Below, in pieces: positions 12,455 to 24,993 of a stretch of 64,000 nucleotides of DNA (within the stretch, counting starts at the first letter, position 1; every line of letters starts with the position of its first letter). Below the pieces are notes generated by a model. It saw nothing but the letters and a program-made list of their open reading frames with translations, did not search any database and was not told the origin of the DNA. Made by a program: the position numbers and the translations under genes. The stretch spans positions 96,208,804 to 96,272,803 of the forward strand of contig OZ026619.1 of NCBI GenBank assembly GCA_964020975.1, written 5' to 3'. The DNA is from Hermodice carunculata. Taxonomy: Eukaryota; Annelida; Polychaeta; Eunicida; Amphinomidae.

Positions 12455-12479
12455 TTGTGAAGCTTAGTCCTCAGTTGCC

Positions 12480-12930
12480 TTAGCATTCACAATATCCAGT
12501 GCGGACTCCACCGGTCTTGTGTAATATTGCCCATGAAGTGTATGTTGGTTTGCTTAAGTAAGTTGTGCCTCTCGGAGTGGGCTTGATTTGGAACTTGAAG
12601 TCACAAAAATTTTTATGATTTGGTACAGGGTGGAATTCTACAGATTCCACATGTCCATCATCATACAGTCTGTAACCTTCAAGTCCTTTAAATCCCTTCA
12701 GTGCCTCATGGTCATATCCATCTTTGTCAATCAAATTTTTGTGAAAGTCCAGAAATGTGAACATGTGAAACCATTTGTAAGCTTGTCTGGTCTTGGCAAA
12801 GTTGCGTCATTTTCAATTGTAAGCTTGATATAATCATCACTGCTACCAGTGCAGTCAGTGGCATACTGCATCTGTAGACCAAGATCATGGGCCTTTGTTG
12901 CAAGATTAACACGCTCTTCCTTCCTTTTGC
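12480..12930 (-). pseudogene. SWIM-type zinc-finger gene fragment, frameshifted
   Basis: The minus strand from 12,930 to 12,480 encodes a piece resembling the large SWIM/YqaJ-type invertebrate proteins, ending [19 protein letters not shown], the start of a SWIM CxC motif. A good acceptor (CATTAG) sits just upstream at 12,931-12,936. The reading changes frame near 12,740: one frame carries ATDCTGSSDDYIKL and FTCSHFWTF, the other EGYRLYDDGHVESVEFHP. A stop follows the CxC, so the second half of the zinc motif is missing and the TA microsatellite follows directly. I read it as a broken gene fragment, or one real exon with a frame error. SWIM domains bind DNA or protein. Confidence 0.55.
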
Positions 12931-12959
12931 CTAATGTTTGTATATCCCTCTGTTTAAAA

Positions 12960-14455
12960 TTTTAAGTAGGAAGTCAAATGAGCCACTGTCATGGCTTTAC
13001 GGATGAAACTGGTCATGATTTTTACTGGGTCCAGGTGGGATTGTTACGATGCTCCCCTTCTGAATATTAGCAGAACTCAACAAAGAATGACAACAATGAT
13101 GTAACTTTAACCATTAACAAATCAAATCAGTACAAAGTAGGTAAACTTATCTCTGCTGGTATGTCAATAGTAAAGCAGTCTTAGGTAAATCCTAATCCCT
13201 GGTGAGATTATCCACAGGTCCTGTCCCACAGTTCCAAGTCCTATGACAGGTGCCAAATGATCTGGTGCAAATCCCAGAGAGGTATGTTTTGGTTCCAATG
13301 TGGTACAATATACCAGTCCACTAAAAGACAATGTCCACACTCCACAGGTACAATGTGTAAATGGTTATCTATCTCACTGGCAATAACAATAGCTCACAGT
13401 TCCAGTGGCTTGACGTCACACAGCTTCTGTCAAATCTCCGAATTCTATCCCCTCCAGTCAGGAAAATCGCTGCTTTATATATCTAAACTTAGAAATCTCA
13501 CCATTGTTCCAGAGTTTTCCAAATAGTGGCACACCATACCTCTCTCTGATCTTTCCAGATCACCTCCGAAATGTGTACAGACAGTACAATGAAATGAGTC
13601 ATATGAATGTAGGTCAACACTTCGTTTACAAGCTGTCTGAGAGTCACCCCAACAAAGCAGGCTAACTCTGTGACCTGGTACACACTCAGTGAGTACAGTG
13701 GCCTCTCCAAATCAAAACAAACAGGCATACTCACATTCATAACTGGGATTTTTGAACATCAGATGTGCCACATTTTCTCTTTCTACCTGCCATACTGCAT
13801 TAAAAACAAACAATATTAAGATGTTATTTATTATATGCTTTAAAAAAATTAACATATGCTATATTAATCAAGCTATTTTGACACTGCATTGTCGATCTGA
13901 ACATGAAGCCACTCGGATGTAAACAAAAAAATCCAACATGGTGGCTGCACGTTCTATCACCGTGCAAAATGAGCAAATATGTCAAATATTGTCACTTTCA
14001 CGACTGGAATTTCAGTGCATTTTGAAACATGCATAATATTTGTACATACCCTGCTTTTACACGTTACAAAAAGATTGCATAATGCTTAATTAAGACGATG
14101 TTCCAAGTCCTTTCAAACTACCTGTTGCTGCCATTAGAATAACACAGGGCCTCAATGGGTGCCAATCCATGGAAAATCAACATGCACATTTTTAGAAAAC
14201 TTTACTTCTTATAGCCAAGAAAGTGATTCTCACATTAAGCATAATCTGTGATCTGTTGTATGTTGTCTTATGATTGGGATACAAAAGTCATTCTTCAAGA
14301 AAAAGGCTCAATTTTCACCACACATTGACGCAGCTTAGCATGCGATGCTACTCAGGTTCACCCACTAATGGGATGAAAGCAGTCTGCAGCGCCACACAGT
14401 GGTCAATGAGAGAATGTAGAGTTATTGCTCCAGGCTATTATAGGTGGTGTTACTA
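12960..14455. other. Gene-free stretch
   Basis: No supported coding sequence. Open frames at 13,257-13,740 overlap on both strands with no recognisable domain. It could be intron or promoter of the SWIM fragment, but I see nothing that shows this. Confidence 0.4.
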
Positions 14456-14459
14456 GTAT

Positions 14460-15516
14460 CACATGCAACTGAGATTTTGACCTCTTCTACAATCCCACTC
14501 AATTGTATGAAGAGGTCCATACAAATTAAGGATGCTGGGCTAGTGACAAGATTTTCATATTTTGACCCATATATTACACAATACTATAGATGGAGCCACA
14601 GACATTGACGCTCACATTGATTTTCATACACTTGATAAGCCCTAAAAGTTATATGGGCTTAAATGAAAAATTGTGAGGTGCAGAGCATTCACATGATGAC
14701 CGCTATCGTCCAACTGGCCATTTGACCTTGACCTTCAACTTGGACTAAAAAATTGTTCAGCTCAAAATGTGTGCCTTGCATTCAGGTTTCCATACATGAT
14801 CTGTTTGTTCAAATTGGGTTATAACTTTTTTGAGTTACTGAAGAAAAACAATAAACTTGGACAAGCATCAAAATCCATAATTATTGGGTCAAGGTGACCC
14901 CAAAAGTAGGTCACCAAGTACAGTTTTATGTACAATGATGTCAAGTGCAATTTTCTCCTGGAGGCTCAATTCTCTTTGCCATTACAAAATCATCTTTTTC
15001 AAATTTACAGGCCTGGTGACCTCACAAAAATAGCTTAAGGTTACTTATATAACATGCCAGTATTGGACAAAGTCTATACATCCTACCAATTTGGCAAGTC
15101 TAATCCAATTTTCAAGATATGGAATTTTATATCTTTAAACACATTCTGGCTCTTAATTTGCATCAAATTATAAGTGGTGCCACTAGTATCATAAGAAACT
15201 GAGACTTTGACTTCCTCCACAATCCCACTAAATTTCATGAAGATCTAACCAACTTTAAGGATGCTAAAGCGATCACAAGATTTTCACATTTTGACCCATA
15301 TATTACATAATTTACCAGGTGGCGCCACCAATATCGAATTGGACCTAGATTTTTTTTACACTTGATAAGTGCTGAAAGTTACATAGGGCTATCTAAAAAA
15401 CTGAGGACTGTATCATGCTCATAAGCAAAAAGTTTATGGACAGACAGATGGAATGGCAAACAGGCAGACATGAGTGATCGCACAAGCTCTGTGACCTTTG
15501 GTCAGCAGAGCTAAAA
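14460..15516. repeat. Dispersed repeat family 'AACAAGAGGCCCA', copy B
   Basis: This copy shares blocks with copies A and C: the GGTCAAGGTGACCCCAAAAG segment near 14,887, the GACCTCACAAAAATAG segment near 15,019, and the terminal GACCTTTGGTCAGCAGAGCT ending at 15,512. The end GGTCAGCAGAG is the inverse of the CTCTGCTGACC found near the start of copy A, so the family has short inverted ends. Left edge approximate. Confidence 0.6.
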
Positions 15517-16843
15517 ACAAAGAACATGGCAAATTATGTCTGTGCACTTTTGAGCAATGTGACCATGAAAAGGTTCATGTCTTTGCCCATAAAAGACTAA
15601 CAATTCACATCAAAATGATGGATGTACTTTATTGGAACTATAAGCTTTTGTTATAATGCTGTGTAACACAGACCAAAATTGGACTATAACATGTGCCCTT
15701 CCATTCTACTTGTGACCCATTAAGTTCACACGTTAATGTTGGTGACACCACTGCATATTTGCTTTATAATTTACTGATTTCTTGTTGAAAGAAATATTAT
15801 GATGCCATAAATGCATGTCCATCCACTGACACCACAGGAGTTACCAGTTGACCTCTTCTGGCCATTTGCCAAATTTTCACATTTCTTCAGTTTGCCTAAG
15901 AAGGCTCCACTTGGTTTGACTTACAGAGATCTGCACATGGCTATGAAACATGTGCAAAATATTTGCATCTGTTTTCCCATTTGGTAAATAACTTCCAAAA
16001 TGTAGTTCATTACCTGCGTATTTTGATGCCTGGCCCATCCAAGACATCTGAACTAAACCTGCATGGATAGATCATGATCAACTGATCAGCTCTTCACTTC
16101 TCTGGTCATCCACATATTTTCCAAGACTGCATCTGTCTGATGCACCATTTGCAGGGAAAAATTAAAACTTGATTTGCTGCTATATCAAACCCCTCCCAAA
16201 ATGATTACCACCGGCAAGCCTCCCAGTGAATATTTTACTCATGATAGGTTGATTGATAGGCACATATACAGATAAAAAAGTTTAACTGACCTTTGAAAAT
16301 TCAAACTAAATCTGGCTATCATCAGCCAATCATCTCAAAGATGGGCTTGATGCTGTTTTCCGAACCAACCCCCCCCCCCAAAAAAAAAACAAAAAAAAAC
16401 AAAACAAAACAAAACAAAGCAAAACAAAACAAAGCAAAACAAAACAGATCTGAGCAACTGAAAGCAGAGTGGGCCAGACAGGGGGAAAGCCTCCACCCAG
16501 AGATACGGCATTTTTCAAAATTCAAACCTGAGAGTGTTTACCCTGGAGAGAGAAGTATCAGGTACATATGAATACACTACTTTGCAAAATTATGAATTTT
16601 TCTGGCAAAATTGTAGCTTTCAACTGGTAATACTGTGTATGGGCTTCTTTGAATCATTTACAGGTTTTGTGGGTTCCAATGGGAGGCCTGCATTGGGTAA
16701 TAATGTTCATTCTTCCTACAATTATAATGTACACATGCTGATCTCTAATGAGTGCCGAGGCTGACTGAAAGATTAAAGTGGACTTTACCTATATGAACCC
16801 CAACTAGCATGATTTTTAGTTCTGCTCAGTACCTGAACGAAAC
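15517..16843. other. Gene-free stretch, likely including HPF1 3' UTR
   Basis: No coding sequence supported. The part nearest 16,843 is probably the 3' UTR of HPF1 (minus strand), but I found no clear AATAAA close to the stop. A run of C and AAAAC-type repeats lies at 16,370-16,446. Confidence 0.45.
16370..16446. repeat. (AAAAC)n low-complexity repeat
   Basis: A run of nine or ten C, then A-rich sequence, then about ten CAAAA/CAAAG units. It makes spurious Lys/Gln-rich and Phe/Cys-rich open frames on the two strands. Confidence 0.9.
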
Positions 16844-17148
16844 TTACAAAAGTTGACTGAGATGTGCCGAGTGCTTGCGATCTTTCAAGTGTGCTTTGAT
16901 AATGTCTCCATAGGCGTGTCTGCCCAGTAACTGATATGCCAGAGGCATGAGGTTAAGGATTGTTGTGTGAAACACTTCCCCACCATAACAAAACAAGTCC
17001 ATGGCCAGCTCCAAGCCCTCTCCATAGTCACACTCGTCATTGGCAAACTGCACCAATGTTATAATGTCCATTAGTGGATCAAAGTTGGTGGTTCGCTCTT
17101 TATCTGTCTTACTGTCGGCAATTTTCTTGAACATTTTCTTCAGATCAC
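16844..17148 (-). CDS. HPF1: HPF1 exon 7 (catalytic Glu, stop)
   Basis: Acceptor TTCTGTAATTTCAG; 305 nt ending in TAA at 16,846-16,844. Encodes [20 protein letters not shown]. The Asp-Glu pair corresponds to human D283/E284, which complete the PARP active site. The C-terminal helical region is the same length as in human. Confidence 0.95.
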
Positions 17149-20100
17149 CTGAAATTACAGAAAATGTACCATAAGTCTGTTTGTTGTTCCAGAAACTGGG
17201 TGGGGAAGCTTGAAGACAAAATGTATATGTTGCCAGCATTAAAACGTCTTAGCATAGCACATGACTGACACATTTCGGGATTTTCTGCATTACATACTGT
17301 TGAAATCGCCAGTACCCATCTCTGGAATTTTTACCTTCTTTGACATGACGTTTCTTAAGGCTCCAAAACATGTTGAGTAGTTACCCGCTGAAGACCCTTT
17401 AATTCATTTGGGCTGATACAGCCTATGTCAAAATTTTACAGAGGAACGTGTGCAATATAGACAATAGTAATTCCATATGTATACAGGTTAGACAGGGACA
17501 GGTTAGCTTATGGAGAGTAAAGAGTTCGAACTGCGGAATAGGATATTGACTACTAGGAAGTGGTTCTGGGCAAAAAGACACAAATACAATTAGTAAATGA
17601 AACACGAAAACCAGGATGGTCGCATGCTCTGCTGACTGCCTCATGGTCACACACAAGACTGTCCCATTGCAGACCGTGTGGCTTCCATGACCACATATCC
17701 CAAGTAACAAGGCCCTGGATTTTTCATGTCTAACTGTCAAACTAGCTAGATCAATTTTATTTGTGACAGGAAGGAAATGGTTAATGAACGTACTTGCAAT
17801 TTCTAATGCAGTCACAAGAATAGTTTAGCTAATACTCTTCAAGCATACAAACAACCATGGTAATTGTGGCATTGATGCTAATACTTCTGTTCAACTGTGT
17901 GTGTGTTTTTTTTTTTTTATTTTGAAAAGGGAGATTTGATCCAGACAACATGATTTTGTGCTTCTCACTTAATTTCATGTAAATGACAGGAGCTGAAGGT
18001 TGCTAATTGGAGTCCCACAAATTTTGCAGTTAACAAACCAAAAAAAAAAAAAAAAAAAAGAGAGACCTGCAGTTGCTTGGACCTGGTACTAAGTGTTCCA
18101 CTCACCTGGTGTTTCAGGGACTGGTCTGTAACCCACTTCTTGGTCATCCACGGGGACCACAATGCCTGCTCCGTGAAAAGACTTGCACACCACTTTCTTG
18201 TCCCTGGCCTTCATTCTAGCAGTCTTCCTTTCCAAACTTATATCATTTTTCTTTGCCCAATCTTCCAACAAAGATTGAAGTTTCTTCAGTTTGCTTTTGT
18301 TGCTTTCATTTTTTTCTTTTTTGAGTTTTTCCTCCACAAACCAGCTGCAAAAGAGAGCAAAACACACTAACTGACCTTTATTGTGTGAAGGTCTTATCCC
18401 ATCTCAAGTCAATTTTCTTTTTGAAACCCCATACTTCAATACTGTCCAACTACATACTGTACAGCAAACAAGAAATTATGATTTGGCAAAAGTGGAACCG
18501 ATTTTCACAATTTCAGTCACTTTTTTTACATAAATGTTGTAATTTTTTTTTTTTTTTATAAAGAAATAAAAGAATGAACACAAGTTGGCAGCAACATGTG
18601 TAGCATTCTCTATATCACAACAACTCGCGAAATGAAGCAGATCAACAATTGTTCTTCATGCTCTCAATGGCAAATGGAGCACTCCTCAATAAGATTCTTT
18701 CATACTCTCTTCAGTCACCAGAGGACACCGTAAAGGTGAGGTCCAAGTCCACAGGCCTGGGGCCACAGAAATTTCTGCGTATTCATCACCTAAGGCTTAG
18801 CAGACTTGGAGGTGAACAAGTGACTGGCCGCACTGAGGAGCCCCGTGGGACAACATTATTCACATGGCTGGTGGACTCTCTCAGCCCGGCCAACCACTGC
18901 CTAGTACCCCCAGAGGTGAACAAAATACAGTGTACAGTGGTCCCCCTCTTATAAGGCCACCCCTTCTGCAGAGAGAAAGTGGCCTTATAAGAGGGGTGGC
19001 CTCTCCTGAGGGGGACACCCTCGGCCAGATATGGGTTTTCAATTTCAGGGAGACTGACAGAAGAACCAACAAGATTGCTGTGCTTCATAGCCATGTTTAT
19101 TGTGCAGTAAATGTGTAATAAAGCACACAAATAAATGTTAAAGTACATCATAAAATTACTACCCTGAGAAGTACAGCACATGGTTGACTTGTGTACTGTA
19201 TCACAATTAAAAAAAAAAAAAAGGCCACTTTAAAATATGAATGTCCATCCATCACTTGTAGTCTGTATCACAATAAAAAAATGTACATGTGCATCACTGA
19301 TAAAATGACTACCCTGAGAAGTACAGCACATGGTTGACTTGTGTATCACAATTAAAGAAAAATCCACTTTAAAAGTTGAATGTCTATCCATCACTTCTAG
19401 TGTGTATCACAATAAAAAAAAAAACTACAAGTTCACAGTCCACTGTAAAAGTTGAATGTCCAGCCACCACTTTGTAAAGTCTGTATCACAATAAAAAATA
19501 TCAAAGTTCACAGTCCACTTTAAAAGCTGAATGTCCATCCATCACATGTAATGCACCATTAAAGGTTGGTTGTGTATCACCATGGAAAAAATTATTAATG
19601 AAAAAAAAAATCACAGGTTCTCAGTCCATTTTTTAAGTTGAATGTCCATATGCACCAACAGTTCATCACATCCATGCTGTCTTTTTAAAGATGAATGTCA
19701 ATCTGTCACATTATGTTGCACCAATAAAGTCCACTCAAACTGAATGTCCATCACACATCACAGTTTGTCACGCAGCAGTACACTGTACCATTACATTCAC
19801 AATCCAACACATCAAACTCAAAGCATGCTGTCCTGAGTGCACTTGGGGGTGAAAAAGTACTCTAACTTGGCCTGTTTCTTTCTCTCCTCTGCTTTCCTTT
19901 TTGCTAGTTTCAAAGTGTCTTGAGCCTTGGTCAATGCAGCCACAAGTTCTGGGTTATTAGTGCTTAAGGCATAGTCCATTAGATCCTTGCTATGAGACCA
20001 GGCAGTTCTCAAAGATATCACCTTCACCTCATCGTTTTCTTTGTCACTGTCATCCTCACTCTGGTTTTCTACCTCTGAACTAGTTTGAGCACTGCTGAAT

Positions 20101-23100
20101 ATCTCCTCTTCCCAGTTTTCTCCCATAGTGTTAGATGTTGCTACATTGTCGTCACTCTCAACGTACTCTCTGAGCCCACCAGGAGGCAGGAGGGGCAACA
20201 GGTCTTCTTCATCCCACTGTTCCCCTGGTTCAGAAGCAGGCAAGTCTGTAAGCACAAAATAAAATTTATAAGAGGCAAAAAGACAAATAAATATTCTTTA
20301 TCTGGTTGTGAAGACTTCTCTGCAAGGAAAAAAAATCAAAGACTGGTTGATGTTCCACCTGTAATAAACAAAGTTTCACTGATCCCAATCTGCAAGCAAG
20401 AAAAAAAATTGCCTGGTGACACACCTGGAATAAAGATCCAATGAAATTGCTCCAAATAATTTAAATTTAAAAATAAAAATAAATGAAAGACAAGACCTAC
20501 TCATTGTTTCTGCAGTGAATCCACATTTGCCAAAGCACTTTGTGATGGTTTCTGGGGTGACCATATCCCAAGATGACTTGAGCCACAGGATAGCATCCAA
20601 GATGTTCACCTACAACACACAAAACATAGAAAAATTTAATATTTAGCATAGATTGGGACTCAAGATGTTCACCTGCAACACACATAGCGTGAAAAAATAA
20701 TAAGCAGTGTACAACCTTCTTTCTTCAGTTGTGAAGCTGATAATTCATCAACATTGTGGTCCTTAGATTTTTTCTTTATTTTATTCTAATTTTTTAAATG
20801 AATTAATTCAAGCAAAAATATTTTCTTACCTGTCGTGCTACTTCAGAAGCTGTGGAAACTTCATCCACAAGGAACAGCACATGGCGCAGTAATTTCTTCC
20901 TGTAGTGGAGCTTGACATTCTGGATAATTCCTGCGTCCATTGGTTGTAGTTTGGAAGTCGTGTTCGGGGGGAAGAACACCAGCTTCACGTGGGAGAGGTC
21001 GAGGTTGGGATGTGCTCCACAGTTATCCATGAAGAGGAGTATCTTCCTGTTCTGAAGGCGCATCTTCTGATTGACTTGCTTCAGCCATGTTTCAAACAAG
21101 GCTCCTGTCATCCACGCCTTCTTGTTTGCTTCGTAAGTGACTCCAAGGCTGGTCTTGTGATATCCTTTAAAACATCTAGGATTTTGCGACTTGCCAATCA
21201 CCAATGGCTTAAGCTTCTCGCCATCAGCACTCGCACACAACAGGACGGTGATCCGCTCCTTGGCGTGTTTGCCCCCTTTGCAAGACGCACCTTTGACCAC
21301 CAGAGACCGGGTTGGCAAAGTCCGGTAAAAAAGACCCGTCTCGTCACAATTGAAAATGTCCTTGCTAGCATATCCAATGCAAATGTCTTTCAATCTCTTT
21401 CCCCAATCATCAACAACTTCTTCACTAACATCGGCCGCTTCCCCGCTTAGCACCGCGCACTTGATACTGTGTCTTGTTTGAAATCGGTGTAACCAGCCGT
21501 TACTTGCGGTAAAGTCGTCATGTCCAAGTTGCATCGCTAAGGTTGTAGCCTTTTCTTGCACCAACCTCCCGGTAACTGGGATATTCTTGCTTCTGGCCGT
21601 GCAGAACCATTCGAAGACTTTTTCGTTGATGTCTGTGTAGAGACATTTCCTTGCTTTCACAATCTTGCAACTGCCATCAACACCTTGCTCCCATTGCTGC
21701 ATAATCTCCGTCTTGTTCTTGATAATATTGTTGATTTGCGTCTTCCCCACCTCGAAGTCTGTTGATAATTTCCTGGAGCTATCTCCCTTTTCATTGAGTC
21801 GAATCACTTTAACCTTCTCTTCTAAACTTAGAATCTTTCTCTTCCTGGCCATCGACATGTTTCTGTTTACTGTGCGTTCACTGTTGTTGATCGATCGAAT
21901 AACTGGGACAAAAATGGACGCTTCTAGGTCAGAAATGCATCACTACGCAATGCATCATGGGAGTTCTACGACGATAAAAAAAGCTTCGGTAATCTTCGAC
22001 CGCTACTCTGAATTTTCCGCTACATGTGGAACATGGCGGACAAAACAACCGCACGAGTGCAAAACTTTGTATTAGAAATAAAAATAACATACACTGGCCG
22101 CATGAGAGGGGTAATTTGAATAGTTTTTGCACTGAAATACTGACCGCTGGCCGCGTTAGAGGGGTGGCCGTTCGCGAGGGGTAAATAACATGGGAAATGT
22201 GACAATGCAAAGGAATTCTGGCCGTAAGTGAGGGGTGGCCGCCAGCGAGGGGGGCCGCTCGACAGGGGGACCACTGTATGACGTAAGCCTTTGGAGGGGA
22301 ATACATGTACTAGCTGAAAAATATACTCTGGAGAAAAAATGTGAGTAGTCCCATTTGTTTTACATTGGGCATACTTTGGAGGGTGTGTGTGCTAATTAGC
22401 ATACCAACAATTCTTCCTCTTCCAAAGTAAGGTCTGTCACCAGTGATCCCAATGCAGAGATATCTTGACTATCATTGATGTCTCGTCTGCTTGCAGCAGG
22501 CCACTTAAAACTCCATATTCATCTTGTTAGGGTTGTTTATTTTCATTTGGAGAGGTCATTGTTTTCATTGAGTGTGTACCGTTTTCACTGAATTGGCCTG
22601 CTTTGTCATAGTGAGCAATGAAAAGTGAAGTGGTGACCTACATACAGGCACAGATGTACACAAAAGGGAAAGTTCTGATGTGGCCTAGAAATATTTTAGC
22701 ACAGCACATGATTGACTGGCCCCATGTGGGCTCTGCAGTACACATGGTCAGGCAGCTTCTTATCCTGGAGGCAGGCATCCCTCCGCAACAAACAAAGGTA
22801 TGCCTACAATGTGCAAACAGCTCGCACCTAGTGATCAACTGCACAAACAAAAAAGTAACGAGGAGAGTCGACTGGTCTAACCAGTCTCGCACTGCCTCCA
22901 TTACCTATTTAATACAAAGAGAAACTTAAAGCAAGCCCTTGACATCATCCAGAAGAGACCTCAAAGTGGCCAGTGACACGTCAAAGTGTGACACTGTAAG
23001 GATGAATCCCCTGGCATCTTCTTCCAACCGTCTAAAGGCCTCAGCAGACATCGTGACGGACTTTGCCTGCGGAGCACCAAACTCTTCCCAGTGTAAGTCC

Positions 23101-24942
23101 ACTGTCGGTGAACCTGATTGAAAGATCTGCTCAGGCCCAGAATATTATCTCCCCTGGACATCTGGCATAGGGAGGAGTCCCCCTTGCTTCAAGTACCCAG
23201 ATGTTGGCAGCTGTATGGGAACCCATGTGTAGCGAATCTTGGCCCTGAGCTGTTCATAAAACTCAGTCATGAAAGGCAAAAAAGGGACAGGGGTGCGTTC
23301 CCACGTGTCGTCCGGAGACAAGCCTTGGCAGGACAATGCAACAGCTCCATGCCTCTCTTTCTGTGGTGGGACCACAGCTTGGCCGCCAACCAGGTTCTTA
23401 ATCAGGGCCTTGACAGGGTCAAAGCCTGGCTCTCTATACCTCCCAGAGTGAGAAGAGTGTGATGGATGAGCCTTCTGCCAATGGACAAGTCTGAAAGCAA
23501 AAGCTCATGCTCTGCCTCTGTGTCCAGGTCCAAAGACTGCGCGGGAGGGCAATAATACCCAAAGCCTCATGGAACAACAAGTTGTCCACTTGTCCATGGG
23601 CAATGGGGCAGCCACCTGTGACAGCAGGGGATTTGTTACCATGCCAGGTGCTGGGGAAACAATGACTTCCGCAGAAGTTGTATCAAACAAAGCCACCTCC
23701 TCCACCTGATCAGCCCGCGTGGGGCTAGAAAAGGGAGGTTTGAGGGATCAATGCACAGGGACAAAGGCATCTGCTGGCCAGTGGGATCCTGCTGGGTCTC
23801 TGGGAGACTCATTTCCGGGCCACGGACACCACTGACTCGGCCACCACTGACTCTGTAGTCTGCAAGCAGGTGGGGTCCGGAGGGAGTTCAATGAACTCCT
23901 GAGCCTCAATGCTAAGAGAGAGCTGGTTCAAGGCAGAAGCAGCGAGCTGCTCAGACTCAGCTGCAGTGACAGCCAATGCGGACAGACTGCAACCGCTGCT
24001 CCTTGTGGAGCTTGAGTTCTGCTTGCCACTCAAGAAAGAGTGGCAGCGTACCCAGCTCCAATGCTGGAACAAGTGGGATCACCAACTGCTCACTCTGGGG
24101 CAAAGCCGCCTGAGGCGCAGAGGGGACTGCCGTCACTGCTGGGGGGTAAGGGAAGGTGTCACTTAGACTGCCGTAGGTGCCGACACCGCTGGGACCAAAG
24201 ACCCACTAATGGCAAAAGGCGTCCCTACAGATTTAGGTGTCTTCTTCCTATCACCCCTTGCCTTTGCTTACTAATGAAGCTCTTGCGAGAGCTTGGGAAG
24301 TTTGCTTAGGCACCAGGGGGTTGCTGGGCACTCCGGACTTATGATCCGAGCACTCGGACTGGCCGAGGTGCAGATTTCAGAAGTATCTGCATACAGAATT
24401 CAGCTTTCTAGGTTTCCAAAAATTCCCAGACCGCTGACAAAAGATTTTCCACAGAAATAAGGCATGCATAAAGCACCATAGCACTCAGTGTGAACAAAAG
24501 TTCCTGGAGCTTCAACTGAAAGGGCAAGCCAGTAATGACACCCAAAAGAAGAAGAATAATACGGGCAGCATGCTCACCGGGAGTCACCACCAGTTCCAAA
24601 GGAACTGTGAGATGGTGCCACGAGACTGTTAGGTTTTCAGGAATCCAGTGAGTAAACTCAACTCAATTTCATGGGCGTTCAGCCCAGACACAGAGGTCTT
24701 GGCAAATGGTGATCGGGAGGTAACTTCACATAACTAATAGACAGATTCAGTGTGAAGCGCCAAGTTTTATCTGTGCAAAACACTTGAAAAATACTTCTGT
24801 GACACTGAACTTACTTGACTGCTGCAAAAATATTTTCTCCCCGTGGAGTGATGATACAGTTCTCCTTTGCCGCGTTGGATGCTACAAATACTGGATCCTC
24901 CAGAGGGTCATCCCTGACCACAGAATAAAAGAGAATAAGAAA

Positions 24943-24993
<51 letters not shown>

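Larger units (their letters stand above)
18935..22276 (-). mobile_element. Tigger/pogo-type DNA transposon, complete-looking
   Basis: The ends are inverted: the left starts CAGTGGTCCCCCTCTTATAA, and the right, read inward, starts CAGTGGTCCCCCTGTCGAG. TA flanks both sides (18,933-18,934 and 22,277-22,278), as expected for pogo/Tigger. GAGGGGTGGCC-type motifs recur just inside both ends (about 18,975-19,010; 22,110-22,260) and are candidate transposase-binding sites. Inside is a single minus-strand transposase gene with two introns. The total is 3,342 bp. The element sits in HPF1 intron 5, in the same orientation as the host gene. Its open frame and matching ends suggest a recent insertion. Confidence 0.9.

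Noticed and set aside
12125-12486. Tyr/Ile-rich open frames on both strands
   Set aside because: They are read-through of the TA microsatellite.
22618-22929. Frame with a Cys/His cluster as a possible zinc-knuckle gag
   Set aside because: The spacing does not fit a CCHC knuckle well, and the surrounding tract is too decayed to assign.
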